This document shows positions 1 through 5,846 of a stretch of 16,320 nucleotides of DNA, in pieces (position 1 is the first letter of the stretch; each line of letters opens with the position of its first letter). A model generated the notes under the pieces. It had not been told where the DNA came from, made no database searches, and worked only from the letters and a program-made list of their open reading frames with translations. The DNA is from Deltaproteobacteria bacterium (GTDB lineage: Bacteria; Desulfobacterota; DSM-4660; Desulfatiglandales; HGW-15): the NCBI GenBank assembly GCA_016926135.1, contig JAFGPH010000114.1:1-16320 (forward strand), read 5' to 3'. The position numbers were made by a program, and so were the translations under genes.

Positions 1-138
1 AATTCGCAAATCCCCCTATCGGGGAGGCAACTACTTGAGATCTTAGGGATCAAAGCGGAACTTCAACTTATCTTGGACAGCAATGATGGGCAAATTTTTT
101 TGAGGACTATTTACCGCATACCTCCTCCCTTCGAATGA
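1..138 (+). pseudogene. Possible C-terminal tail of an AbrB/MazE-like antitoxin (partial, weak)
   Basis: Frame 1 of the plus strand is open from the window edge to a TGA at 136-138. The reading contains IPLSGRQLLEILGIKAELQL followed by DGQIFLRTI. This resembles the strand-helix-strand pattern of SpoVT/AbrB-fold antitoxins (proline, LLE-LGI, hydrophobic strand, DG turn, LR strand), but only by eye. The start lies outside the window, so it may be the end of an intact gene or a fragment. Its last 30 bases overlap the 3' end of arsR on the other strand. Codon use is more A/T-rich at third positions than in the core genes. The AbrB idea gains a little weight because a PIN-toxin fragment lies on the same strand 380 bases downstream. 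It could equally be fortuitous. Confidence 0.3.
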
Positions 139-451
139 AGGGGATCTTCTTCACCAGTTCCTCCACCTCGGGCTCATCCTCCAGCCAGTGCCTGAGATTC
201 CCCAGAAGGCTGGCCACATAAGGGGACCGGCTGCCGTCGGTGAGGTAATAATTTACCCAGAGCCCGTCTTTGGTGTTTGCTACAAGATCGGCATCTTCCA
301 GAATTTTCAGGTGCTTCGAAACGCTCGGCTGGGAGATCTGAAGGGCCTCCCGCAATTCGCACACGCACATTCTCTTGTGCTGGAGCATCTTGATGATCTT
401 GACCCTGTTCGGATCGGAGAGGGCCTTCATGACCTTGGTGAACTGCTTCAT
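107..451 (-). CDS. arsR: ArsR/SmtB-family metalloregulatory repressor, arsenic-type
   Basis: A 114-residue winged-helix repressor of normal family length. Residues 10-16 (ALSDPNR) begin the typical ArsR fold. Residues 29-33 read CVCEL, matching the arsenite-binding helix of classical ArsR proteins (ELCVCDL in plasmid R773 ArsR), so C29 and C31 are candidate As(III)/Sb(III) ligands. ISQPSVSKHLKIL (residues 39-51) is the DNA-recognition helix. The ATG at 451 has GAGG a few bases upstream. A consensus promoter and a perfect inverted repeat lie just in front, implying autorepression released by metalloid. The regulated partners are not visible; they would lie beyond position 1, because nothing intact is divergent from it. 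Family assignment is firm; arsenite as effector is inferred from the CxC motif. Confidence 0.9.
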   Translation of the reverse strand: MKQFTKVMKALSDPNRVKIIKMLQHKRMCVCELREALQISQPSVSKHLKILEDADLVANTKDGLWVNYYLTDGSRSPYVASLLGNLRHWLEDEPEVEELVKKIPFIRREEVCGK

Positions 452-465
452 ACGTACCTCACAAA

Positions 466-485
466 ATATTCCTTAATGGGAATAT
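466..485. promoter_or_regulatory. Probable ArsR operator (perfect 7-bp inverted repeat)
   Basis: ATATTCC (466-472), a six-base spacer and GGAATAT (479-485) form a perfect palindrome. It covers the -10 box and the transcription start region of arsR. An AT-rich dyad at this place is the usual operator layout for ArsR/SmtB repressors, where bound repressor occludes polymerase. No second copy was noticed in the window. Confidence 0.7.
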
Positions 486-509
486 AGTCCGTGACCGATT
501 CCTTGTCAA
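481..509 (-). promoter_or_regulatory. Sigma70 promoter of arsR
   Basis: Read on the minus strand, TTGACA (504-509) is followed by a 17-base spacer and TATATT (481-486). The -35 is perfect and the -10 matches five of six bases. The predicted start falls near 474, leaving a leader of roughly 20 bases before the arsR ATG at 451. The -10 box is inside the inverted repeat at 466-485. Confidence 0.8.
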
Positions 510-520
510 GTCAGTTCTAG

Positions 521-670
521 ATCATAGAAAAGGCCTATTCCCTGCCAGCTGAGTTCTGTGCGGATCCGGCAAACCGCATCTTCACAGCCACAGCGAGAGT
601 GAACAACCAGACTATCCTCACGGCCGACAGAAAGCTCCTCCAGTACCCTCACGTGGACACCGTCTGGTGA
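521..670 (+). pseudogene. 5'-truncated VapC-like PIN-domain toxin remnant
   Basis: Plus-strand frame from 521 to a TGA at 668-670 encodes about 49 residues: IIEKAYSLPAEFCADPANR, then FTATARVNNQTILTADRKLL and a QYPHVDTVW end. This is the C-terminal third of a VapC-type PIN ribonuclease. The family hallmark DPADR-I-ATA (here DPANRIFTATA) carries an acidic catalytic residue, and TADRKLL-YPHV is the typical ending. An in-frame TAG at 518-520 cuts it off, and the bases upstream belong to the arsR promoter, so the first two thirds, including the N-terminal catalytic Asp, are gone. No start codon or ribosome site serves it. It should be inactive. It marks a decayed toxin-antitoxin locus, possibly broken when the arsR segment arrived. 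Confidence 0.75.
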
Positions 671-700
671 GGCTTCCGGCAATCCCAAGGGAGGGCATAC

Positions 701-729
701 TTGCCATGGGGAGCTTTCATGGCTATGTT
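701..729 (+). promoter_or_regulatory. Candidate sigma70 promoter for the 172-residue gene
   Basis: TTGCCA (701-706), a 17-base spacer and TATGTT (724-729) match the sigma70 consensus at five and four of six bases. The predicted start near 736 leaves a short leader containing GAGGAGGG at 738-745, which serves the ATG at 757. Confidence 0.5.
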
Positions 730-756
730 TGTACATAGAGGAGGGCACAGACTGAC

Positions 757-1275
757 ATGGCCCGTATCATCCATTGCCATCCCAGCCGAACCGATTACGA
801 CTACCACGTCTACACGGACCTGGATTTCTGGGACACGAGGAAGATTCTGGGCGACCTCGCCGTGGTCAAGAGGAACTTCGGTGAGCAGCCTCCGGGAGAT
901 GAGTTCCCCACCCAGGTGGTGGGAAACGGCTTGAGACGTTCCATCAGGGCCCAGATCGAAAAGAGGCTTGGAAAGGCTATCCCTTCCCCCCCAAGGCACG
1001 TGCTCGTCCGTGCCATCCTGATGAATGAGTTCTTCGAATTCGATCCCGTCCGCTATTGCCCTGCCCGCTGGAGCCCGGTCCGGATGATGCATTTCACCCT
1101 CTCTCGCATTCCCCTCCAACAGAGCGGGCTGAATTCCCCCTTCAGAAAGCTCGTGGTTCAATGGGTGGGAGGAAAGATCCGGATGGAAAGAGTGCCGAGG
1201 GATACGAAGTACGATCCCCCTATCGCCAGCAGGAAGGAGGCCCTGCGCAGGCTCAACGTCCCCAGTTGTTTTTGA
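757..1275 (+). CDS. Hypothetical protein, 172 residues
   Basis: I do not recognise the family. Coding is supported by strong third-position G/C bias throughout, a GAGGAGGG ribosome site 11 bases before ATG 757, an in-frame TAG just upstream that fixes the start region, and a plausible promoter at 701-729. The protein is soluble-looking and basic, with an aromatic, Asp-rich N-terminus (TDYDYHVYTDLDFWDT, residues 12-27), a middle with VVKRNFG and RAQIEKRLGK, and a basic C-terminus ending NVPSCF. There is no signal peptide, membrane segment or obvious metal motif. It is the only intact plus-strand gene in the first 5 kb and sits beside a toxin remnant, so it may belong to the same accessory patch. 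A long minus-strand frame over the same bases has poorer codon usage. Confidence 0.65.
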   Translation: MARIIHCHPSRTDYDYHVYTDLDFWDTRKILGDLAVVKRNFGEQPPGDEFPTQVVGNGLRRSIRAQIEKRLGKAIPSPPRHVLVRAILMNEFFEFDPVRYCPARWSPVRMMHFTLSRIPLQQSGLNSPFRKLVVQWVGGKIRMERVPRDTKYDPPIASRKEALRRLNVPSCF

Positions 1276-1298
1276 CAAAGGGCGCGACGGCCTGTCAA
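1272..1298. repeat. Inverted repeat spanning the two convergent stop codons
   Basis: TTGACA (1272-1277) and TGTCAA (1293-1298) form a 6-bp stem around a 15-base loop. The left arm contains the stop of the 172-residue gene (1273-1275) and the right arm the stop of the lytic transglycosylase (1295-1297). No U-run follows on either strand, so an intrinsic terminator is not demonstrated, but it is the only structure between the converging genes. Confidence 0.4.
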
Positions 1299-3181
1299 TC
1301 CGCCCGGATGAGCAGTTCCTGCCCCGGGAAGATGGTGCTCCTTGGCGTGAGTTTGTTGAGAGAAAGAAATTCCGAAAGATCCATCTGGTGCCTCCGGGCC
1401 ACCAGGTATGGAGAATCTCCCTTCTTGACTCGATAGGTCCTGGTCTGGACGGGCTTTGAAGTCGTGGACCATGCCGGCACCTTGAGGACCTGCCCTACCC
1501 TCAGTCGGGTGCTCCTGAGCTGGTTAAGGGAGACGATCATCTTGGTGGTCGTATTGTGACGCCCTGCAATCTTCCAGAGGGAATCTCCCTTTCGAACCTC
1601 GTAGGTCAGGACCTTACCCTTGAGTCCGTCCGACTGGCGGGGAGGCGTCTCCAGGGAAGACACGCGCCGGCCGTTCATGGGCACCCGGAGCCGTGCACCC
1701 ACCCTCAGGAAGTCCTTATCCCTCAGGCCGTTCATGGCCATGATGGCCCTCACCGAGGTGCGGTATTTGCACGCAATGGTGGAAAGGTTTTCCCCGCTGC
1801 GCACCCTGTGCACATAATAGGTCGGCACGGGTTTCCGCCAGGCCGGAATATCGTCCAGTTTGGCAAGAAGCAGGTCTCCTTTGCCCAGAGGCACCGCGAT
1901 CTCATAGGGGCTGTCCGGTGTCACGTTGCGACGGAGCGCCGCGTTGAGTTCCTGGAGGGTCTTCTCCTCCACGCCGATGAGATCGGCAATGTTCTTCAGG
2001 TGGACCTGTCTGCTGATGGTGACCCCCTCTGTCTCCACGGGTTCCTCCAGAGGGGGGAGGGTCATGCCATGTGCCTCCGGGTCGTTGAGGATATGCAAGA
2101 CGGCCAAGAATTGCGGGACATAGAAGGCGGTCTCCCTGGGAAGCTTTTCATAGAGGTCCCAGAAATTGTCGAGGTAGTTGATCCTCTGAGTCCTGATGCG
2201 TTTGAGGACCGCGTATTCACCGCAGTTGTAAGCAGCCAGGGCTGTGGTCCAGTCCCCGAACATGTGATGGAGTTCCTTGAGATAGGCGATGGCGGCCTTT
2301 GTCGATTTCTCGGGATCCATTCGCTCATCGATCCACCGGTCCCTTTTGAGGCCGAACTTGTACCCTGTGGAAGCGATGAACTGCCACAACCCCAGGGCCC
2401 TGGCCCTGGAAAAGGCCCTCACCTTGAAACCGCTCTCAATGAGGGGGAGCCAGGAGATCTCCTCGGGAAGCCCCGCCTCCCTCAGGGTCTTCAGGATGGC
2501 TGGGCGATACCTGCCGGAACGTTGATAGGCGCTCAGGAAGAAGTCTCTTTCCTTGCCCTTGAAAAGGTCGAGAGCCCTCTCCACATGCCGGTTCATGACC
2601 AGGGGAATGGCGTTGTGGGAGCCGTTGGCCACCCTGAACCGGGAGGCGTAGGCCTCCAGGATGCGTTTTGAAATCGTGAACCGAAGGTCTTCCTTCTGCT
2701 GAACCAGGTCGGGGCTTTCTTCCTCATCCACCCTCAGGATCAGGGAATAGGCCTTGTCCAGTGTATTGATAGCGGCATCCACATCTCCCTGCTCCCAGTA
2801 GTCGTTGGAGGCTTGAAGCAGATCGAGCGCCGTATCGATCCACTCCTGATCCTTGCTCACGGGACCGTTACGAGAGAAAGGCGGACGATCGGTCCCGCAA
2901 GAGGCGCTTCTCCTGTCGCTCGGCTCTTCGTCTTTGTAGGGAGAGTAGGAAAGGTTGTCTTTAGAAGGGCTGAATGGTTTGTGTGCCAGCGATTCGGCCT
3001 GGTCCGATTCATCCAAAGGCGAGCCCGCTTCTCTTGATTCTCCAGCGGCACTTTCCAACTCGACCCGGCTTTCTTGGGGAGGGTGTTCTGTGCCCGGTTT
3101 GGTATTCGGAATGATGGTACCACATCCGGAAAAGAGAAACAGCGCAATGACCAGGACCCGGTCGAGCCGGGTGTGTAACAT
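1295..3181 (-). CDS. MltD-like membrane-bound lytic murein transglycosylase with three LysM domains
   Basis: Cleaves peptidoglycan glycan strands, forming 1,6-anhydro ends. Counting from ATG 3181 (628 residues), residues 1-20 are a short hydrophobic signal ending LFSGC, a lipoprotein box with Cys20 as likely lipidation site. A low-complexity acidic/Ser linker follows to about residue 110. The SLT fold spans about 225-370, with LPLIESGF containing the catalytic Glu249, then ALGLWQFI and AAYNCGE, as in MltD. Three LysM repeats follow at about 456-501, 525-569 and 581-626, starting YVHRVRSGENL, YEVRKGDSL and YRVKKGDSP. A longer reading from ATG 3211 is possible, but 3181 has AGGAGG at good spacing and places the lipobox near the N-terminus. 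It has its own promoter (3223-3251) and probably acts at the inner leaflet of the outer membrane. The MltD resemblance is clear; the in vivo substrate preference is unknown. Confidence 0.92.
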   Translation of the reverse strand: MLHTRLDRVLVIALFLFSGCGTIIPNTKPGTEHPPQESRVELESAAGESREAGSPLDESDQAESLAHKPFSPSKDNLSYSPYKDEEPSDRRSASCGTDRPPFSRNGPVSKDQEWIDTALDLLQASNDYWEQGDVDAAINTLDKAYSLILRVDEEESPDLVQQKEDLRFTISKRILEAYASRFRVANGSHNAIPLVMNRHVERALDLFKGKERDFFLSAYQRSGRYRPAILKTLREAGLPEEISWLPLIESGFKVRAFSRARALGLWQFIASTGYKFGLKRDRWIDERMDPEKSTKAAIAYLKELHHMFGDWTTALAAYNCGEYAVLKRIRTQRINYLDNFWDLYEKLPRETAFYVPQFLAVLHILNDPEAHGMTLPPLEEPVETEGVTISRQVHLKNIADLIGVEEKTLQELNAALRRNVTPDSPYEIAVPLGKGDLLLAKLDDIPAWRKPVPTYYVHRVRSGENLSTIACKYRTSVRAIMAMNGLRDKDFLRVGARLRVPMNGRRVSSLETPPRQSDGLKGKVLTYEVRKGDSLWKIAGRHNTTTKMIVSLNQLRSTRLRVGQVLKVPAWSTTSKPVQTRTYRVKKGDSPYLVARRHQMDLSEFLSLNKLTPRSTIFPGQELLIRAD

Positions 3182-3222
3182 GTCACCACCTCCTTTCGTG
3201 TCCCATGGCAATTTGACGAAAG

Positions 3223-3251
3223 ATTATAATAGAAAGATGATGCCTGTTCAA
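3223..3251 (-). promoter_or_regulatory. Sigma70 promoter of the lytic transglycosylase gene
   Basis: On the minus strand TTGAAC (3246-3251), a 17-base spacer and a perfect TATAAT (3223-3228). The predicted start near 3216 gives a leader of about 35 bases carrying AGGAGG before ATG 3181. It lies in the short gap after the VOC gene, so the transglycosylase need not depend on read-through. Confidence 0.75.
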
Positions 3252-3273
3252 GTCTCTCATGCCCGAAATCGCC

Positions 3274-3855
3274 TTATTCCTCTTTCTCGGTAAGGATTGT
3301 CCCTTCGCCGGGGTACACGACGCGTTCATCGGGGGGCGTCGGCCTCTTGACCCTGGGCCAGTTTCCGGGCTGGGGGTCAGTGCCCTCCAGGGCTGCGCCG
3401 GATGGTTTCCTGTCCTTCATGCGGGGATGCCTGCGGAGATCCACCCCTGCAACGGGGGCGCTGAACTCGATGGGGATGTTGTTGGGATCGAAAGTGTAGA
3501 TGGAGTGGATGAAACCGTGGTCCACCACCTCCGAGACCCAGATGCCCGCTGCCTCCAGATGGTCTTTGACGTCCCAGAGATCCTCCTCTCCTGCCACCTC
3601 CAAGGATACGTGGTCGAAGGCGAGAGAGCTTTTCACGGGGACGCCGTGATCCTTGAGAGGGATCTCCTCCACGTCGGGCCATTCAAAAAAGGCGATCATG
3701 TCGTGCTCGGAGATCTCGAAGAAGTAGTGCCTGTATCCGGGCCTGCCGAGGCCGGCCACCAGACGCAGGCCCAGCAGGTCCCGCCAGAAGCGGATCGTCC
3801 GGTCCATGTCCCTGGTGGCCATGGCAAGATGATGGATGCCGGTGTAATGGACCAT
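3274..3855 (-). CDS. VOC-superfamily (glyoxalase/bleomycin-resistance fold) metalloenzyme
   Basis: A 193-residue protein with two beta-alpha-beta-beta-beta modules. Residues 5-30 (TGIHHLAMATRDMDRTIRFW) open module one with a metal-ligand His; FDHVSLEV near residue 100 opens module two with a second candidate ligand, and PIEFSAPV near 150 supplies the usual Glu ligand. After about residue 155 comes a charged, Pro-rich tail (RPTPPDERVVYPGEGT) with no domain I recognise. Family members act as lyases, isomerases or extradiol dioxygenases; the substrate cannot be told from sequence. The ATG at 3855 has only a weak ribosome site because an unusual inverted-repeat element occupies the upstream gap. 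It may be cotranscribed with the FAD oxidoreductase 117 bases upstream. Confidence 0.85.
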   Translation of the reverse strand: MVHYTGIHHLAMATRDMDRTIRFWRDLLGLRLVAGLGRPGYRHYFFEISEHDMIAFFEWPDVEEIPLKDHGVPVKSSLAFDHVSLEVAGEEDLWDVKDHLEAAGIWVSEVVDHGFIHSIYTFDPNNIPIEFSAPVAGVDLRRHPRMKDRKPSGAALEGTDPQPGNWPRVKRPTPPDERVVYPGEGTILTEKEE

Positions 3856-3858
3856 GAG

Positions 3859-3971
3859 GGTTCCCGGTTCAAGGTTCAGGGTTCAAGGTCTCTTCTTGTT
3901 CGTTCGATGTACGCCGGCGTGTTTCACGTACACGTATCTAACCTTGCACCCTGCACCTTGTGCCGTGCACC
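3859..3971. repeat. Imperfect long inverted-repeat element filling the intergenic gap
   Basis: Arm A, AAGGTTCAGGGTTCAAGGT (3871-3889), and arm B, ACCTTGCACCCTGCACCTT (3941-3959), are reverse complements at 17 of 19 positions. Weaker pairing continues outwards to 3859 and 3971 (8 of 12). Each arm is built from 7-base near-repeats (GGTTCAA/GGTTCAG; TGCACC units). The 51-base centre contains the perfect palindrome ACGCCGGCGT. The element occupies almost exactly the space between the stop of the FAD oxidoreductase (3973) and the VOC start (3855). It could be a small mobile MITE-like or REP-like element, or an mRNA structure between the two genes. Confidence 0.65.
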
Positions 3972-3972
3972 G

Positions 3973-5142
3973 TCACAGAATGGATTCTGTGACCTTCGAC
4001 ACATCCTGCTGATCGGTCATCATCCTGGTGATCTTGGTGAAGCCCTTGGTGTCTCCCAGCATGATGCATCCGATGATGCGATTCTGGTCGATGACCAGCT
4101 TCCTGTAGGCCTTCTCATCCGCCACCACCCGCGACTCAAACTTGTTCTCCGCGTCAATGTCGCCGGCAGAAGCGAGATCGATACCCACCACCTTCAGGGT
4201 GTTCGCCATGGTGGTGCCCTGGTAGGTGGCATCGTCGCCGGCCATGTTGAGGCCCGCGAGTTTTCCCTGTTCCATGGCCGCGGTCCAGATGCCGTACGGG
4301 ATACCCCTGAACTCGGCCACATCGCCTGCGGCATAGATGCCAGTCACACTGGTTCGAAGGTGATCGTCCACCTTGATCCCCTTGTCCGCGTCCAGGCCCA
4401 GGGCTTTGGCCAGGTCCAGGTTCGGCCGGACGCCTGCAGAGATGATCACCATCTCAGCTGGTAGATGCTCCCCTCCCTCCAGCAAGACCCCTGTGACGCC
4501 ATTCTCCCCTGTGATCTCCTGGGTCTTGGCGCCCAGCCGGAAGGAAAAACCCATCCCCTCCATAATGGCCTGCAGCCTCTTCGCCCCGTCCACATCCAGT
4601 TGTCTGGGGAGAAGCCTCGGGAAGAACTCCACCACCGTGAGCTTCTTGGAAAGTTTTCGCAGGGCGTTCCCCGCCTCAAGACCCAGGAGTCCGCCGCCGA
4701 TGAGGACCACATTTTCCGCGCCTCTCGCCCACGCGGATATGTCCCGGGCGTCCTGTATGGAGCGAAGCGCAAATACCCCCTTCTTCTCGGCTCCCTTCAT
4801 GGGAGGGATGAAGGAGCGACTCCCTGCCGCGATGAGGAGGGTATCGCAGGAAAGCTTCTCGCCTTTCTGCGTGACAAGGGTCTTCTGCCCGGGCTCCGCC
4901 CCGGTCACGCGGGTACTGAGCCTGAGATCGATGCCCTGATCCTCGTACCACGCCTCCTTCTTGGCAAGCAGGTCTTCCTGTTTCACATCACCGGATATGA
5001 TCTCGGGCAACCGGATCCTGTAATAGAAAGGCGTATCCTCCTCGGTGACCATGGTGATCTTGCCCTTCGGATCCTGTTTGCGGATATGTTCGGCAGCCGT
5101 GGTTCCTGCAACCCCGTTCCCGATGATCAGATACGTCTTCAT
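3973..5142 (-). CDS. FAD/NAD(P)-dependent oxidoreductase, NADH:rubredoxin reductase-like
   Basis: A 389-residue pyridine-nucleotide-disulfide-type flavoprotein without a redox disulfide. The FAD-binding Rossmann motif is at residues 5-13 (LIIGNGVAG), ATG-like AAGSRS near 105-110, the NAD(P)-binding motif VVLIGGGLLG at 145-154, and the second FAD contact IYAAGDVAE at 269-277. Length and order match NADH:rubredoxin oxidoreductases and the N-terminal half of NirB-type nitrite reductases. These enzymes pass electrons from NAD(P)H to rubredoxin, which then reduces flavodiiron proteins. A rubredoxin and FprA lie 7-9 kb away on the same strand, supporting that role by context only. The ATG at 5142 is preceded by GAGGAGGG. 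An AT-rich dyad (ATTCG at 5181-5185, CGAAT at 5197-5201) lies in the leader, but no convincing promoter was found. Confidence 0.85.
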   Translation of the reverse strand: MKTYLIIGNGVAGTTAAEHIRKQDPKGKITMVTEEDTPFYYRIRLPEIISGDVKQEDLLAKKEAWYEDQGIDLRLSTRVTGAEPGQKTLVTQKGEKLSCDTLLIAAGSRSFIPPMKGAEKKGVFALRSIQDARDISAWARGAENVVLIGGGLLGLEAGNALRKLSKKLTVVEFFPRLLPRQLDVDGAKRLQAIMEGMGFSFRLGAKTQEITGENGVTGVLLEGGEHLPAEMVIISAGVRPNLDLAKALGLDADKGIKVDDHLRTSVTGIYAAGDVAEFRGIPYGIWTAAMEQGKLAGLNMAGDDATYQGTTMANTLKVVGIDLASAGDIDAENKFESRVVADEKAYRKLVIDQNRIIGCIMLGDTKGFTKITRMMTDQQDVSKVTESIL

Positions 5143-5239
5143 GTTCAGCCCTCCTCTTCAATTTGAGCGTTTCTGTTCTCATTCGCCGTTTCATGACGAA
5201 TACGTGATATACCCTGTAACGTCCGCGGCCCCGCTCCTA

Positions 5240-5268
5240 TTGACACAGCACGTTGCGCTTCCTATCTT
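5240..5268 (+). promoter_or_regulatory. Sigma70 promoter of the MOSC gene
   Basis: A perfect TTGACA (5240-5245), a 17-base spacer and TATCTT (5263-5268). The predicted start near 5275 rules out the alternative upstream ATG at 5253 and supports translation from ATG 5304 with a leader of about 30 bases. Confidence 0.75.
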
Positions 5269-5303
5269 GTCCTGAAAAGGTAAGCACGAAATCATCTGAT
5301 TCC

Positions 5304-5747
5304 ATGAAAATCACCTCTATCGCTGTCAGCAAGAAGAAGGGCACCCGCAAGGTCCAGGTCCAAGAGGCCACGCTGGTCCAGGAACATGGGATCGAGGGGG
5401 ATGCCCATGCGGGTCCCTGGCACCGCCAGGTCAGTTTCCTCGCCTCCGAGAGTATCGAGCGTGCACGTGCCAAAGGCCTCGACGTGACCTTCGGCGATTT
5501 TGCCGAAAACGTGGCAACCGAGGGGGTCGACTGGCTGAAGCTGCCGGTAGGCACGCAACTCCAGCTCGGTGATTCCGCCCTCGTGGAGATCACCCAGATC
5601 GGCAAGGAATGCCACAATAGGTGCGCCATCTATTATCTGGCCGGGGACTGCATCATGCCCCGGGAGGGCGTCTTCGCCCGGGTGTTGAATGGCGGCACCG
5701 TCCGGTGCGGCGATGAGATCCGCATCCTTTATTCATCCCATGAGTGA
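5304..5747 (+). CDS. MOSC-domain protein
   Basis: A 147-residue stand-alone MOSC (molybdenum cofactor sulfurase C-terminal) domain. Hallmarks: an N-terminal MKITSIAVSKKKGTRK strand, HGIEGDAHAG with WHRQVSFLA (residues about 29-47), GDFAENV, and GKECHNRCAIYY followed by GDCIMPREGVFARV (about 103-131), containing the conserved Cys residues proposed to handle sulfur or metal. Such proteins are linked to molybdenum-cofactor handling or to sulfur transfer, and in other genomes may be fused to MoaB/MogA. Start 5304 is chosen because the family begins at MKITSI and the promoter start lies downstream of the earlier ATG at 5253; the ribosome site is weak. It is a single-gene unit converging on the transferase gene. 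No Moco biosynthesis gene is in the window, so its partner is unknown. Confidence 0.9.
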   Translation: MKITSIAVSKKKGTRKVQVQEATLVQEHGIEGDAHAGPWHRQVSFLASESIERARAKGLDVTFGDFAENVATEGVDWLKLPVGTQLQLGDSALVEITQIGKECHNRCAIYYLAGDCIMPREGVFARVLNGGTVRCGDEIRILYSSHE

Positions 5748-5846
5748 CAAATCCCCCTCGCCCTTTTTGCCAAACTGGCCATGTCTGCATTGTGTGGTTT
5801 GTTTCACCAGCCAGGCCTTCATTCACAACACCCAAACGAAAAGAGA

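Noticed and set aside
649..1278. Long minus-strand frame opposite the 172-residue gene
   Set aside because: It has no ribosome site, its protein text is Pro/His-rich and lacks motifs, and the plus-strand frame has much better codon usage.
1556..2671. Long plus-strand frame inside the lytic transglycosylase gene
   Set aside because: Antisense shadow of a clearly recognisable SLT/LysM protein in GC-rich DNA.
3259..4464. 401-codon plus-strand frame
   Set aside because: Runs antisense across two unrelated real genes and the inverted-repeat element; no motif or ribosome site.
5181..5201. ATTCG...CGAAT dyad upstream of the FAD oxidoreductase as an operator
   Set aside because: Only 5-bp arms and no promoter alongside; too weak to list as a regulatory site.
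5253..5303. Upstream ATG extending the MOSC protein by 17 residues
   Set aside because: It lies inside the promoter, upstream of the predicted transcription start; family members begin at MKITSI.
5748..5846. Search for a terminator between the converging MOSC and transferase genes
   Set aside because: Only 4-bp stems (such as GCCA/TGGC) without U-runs were found.
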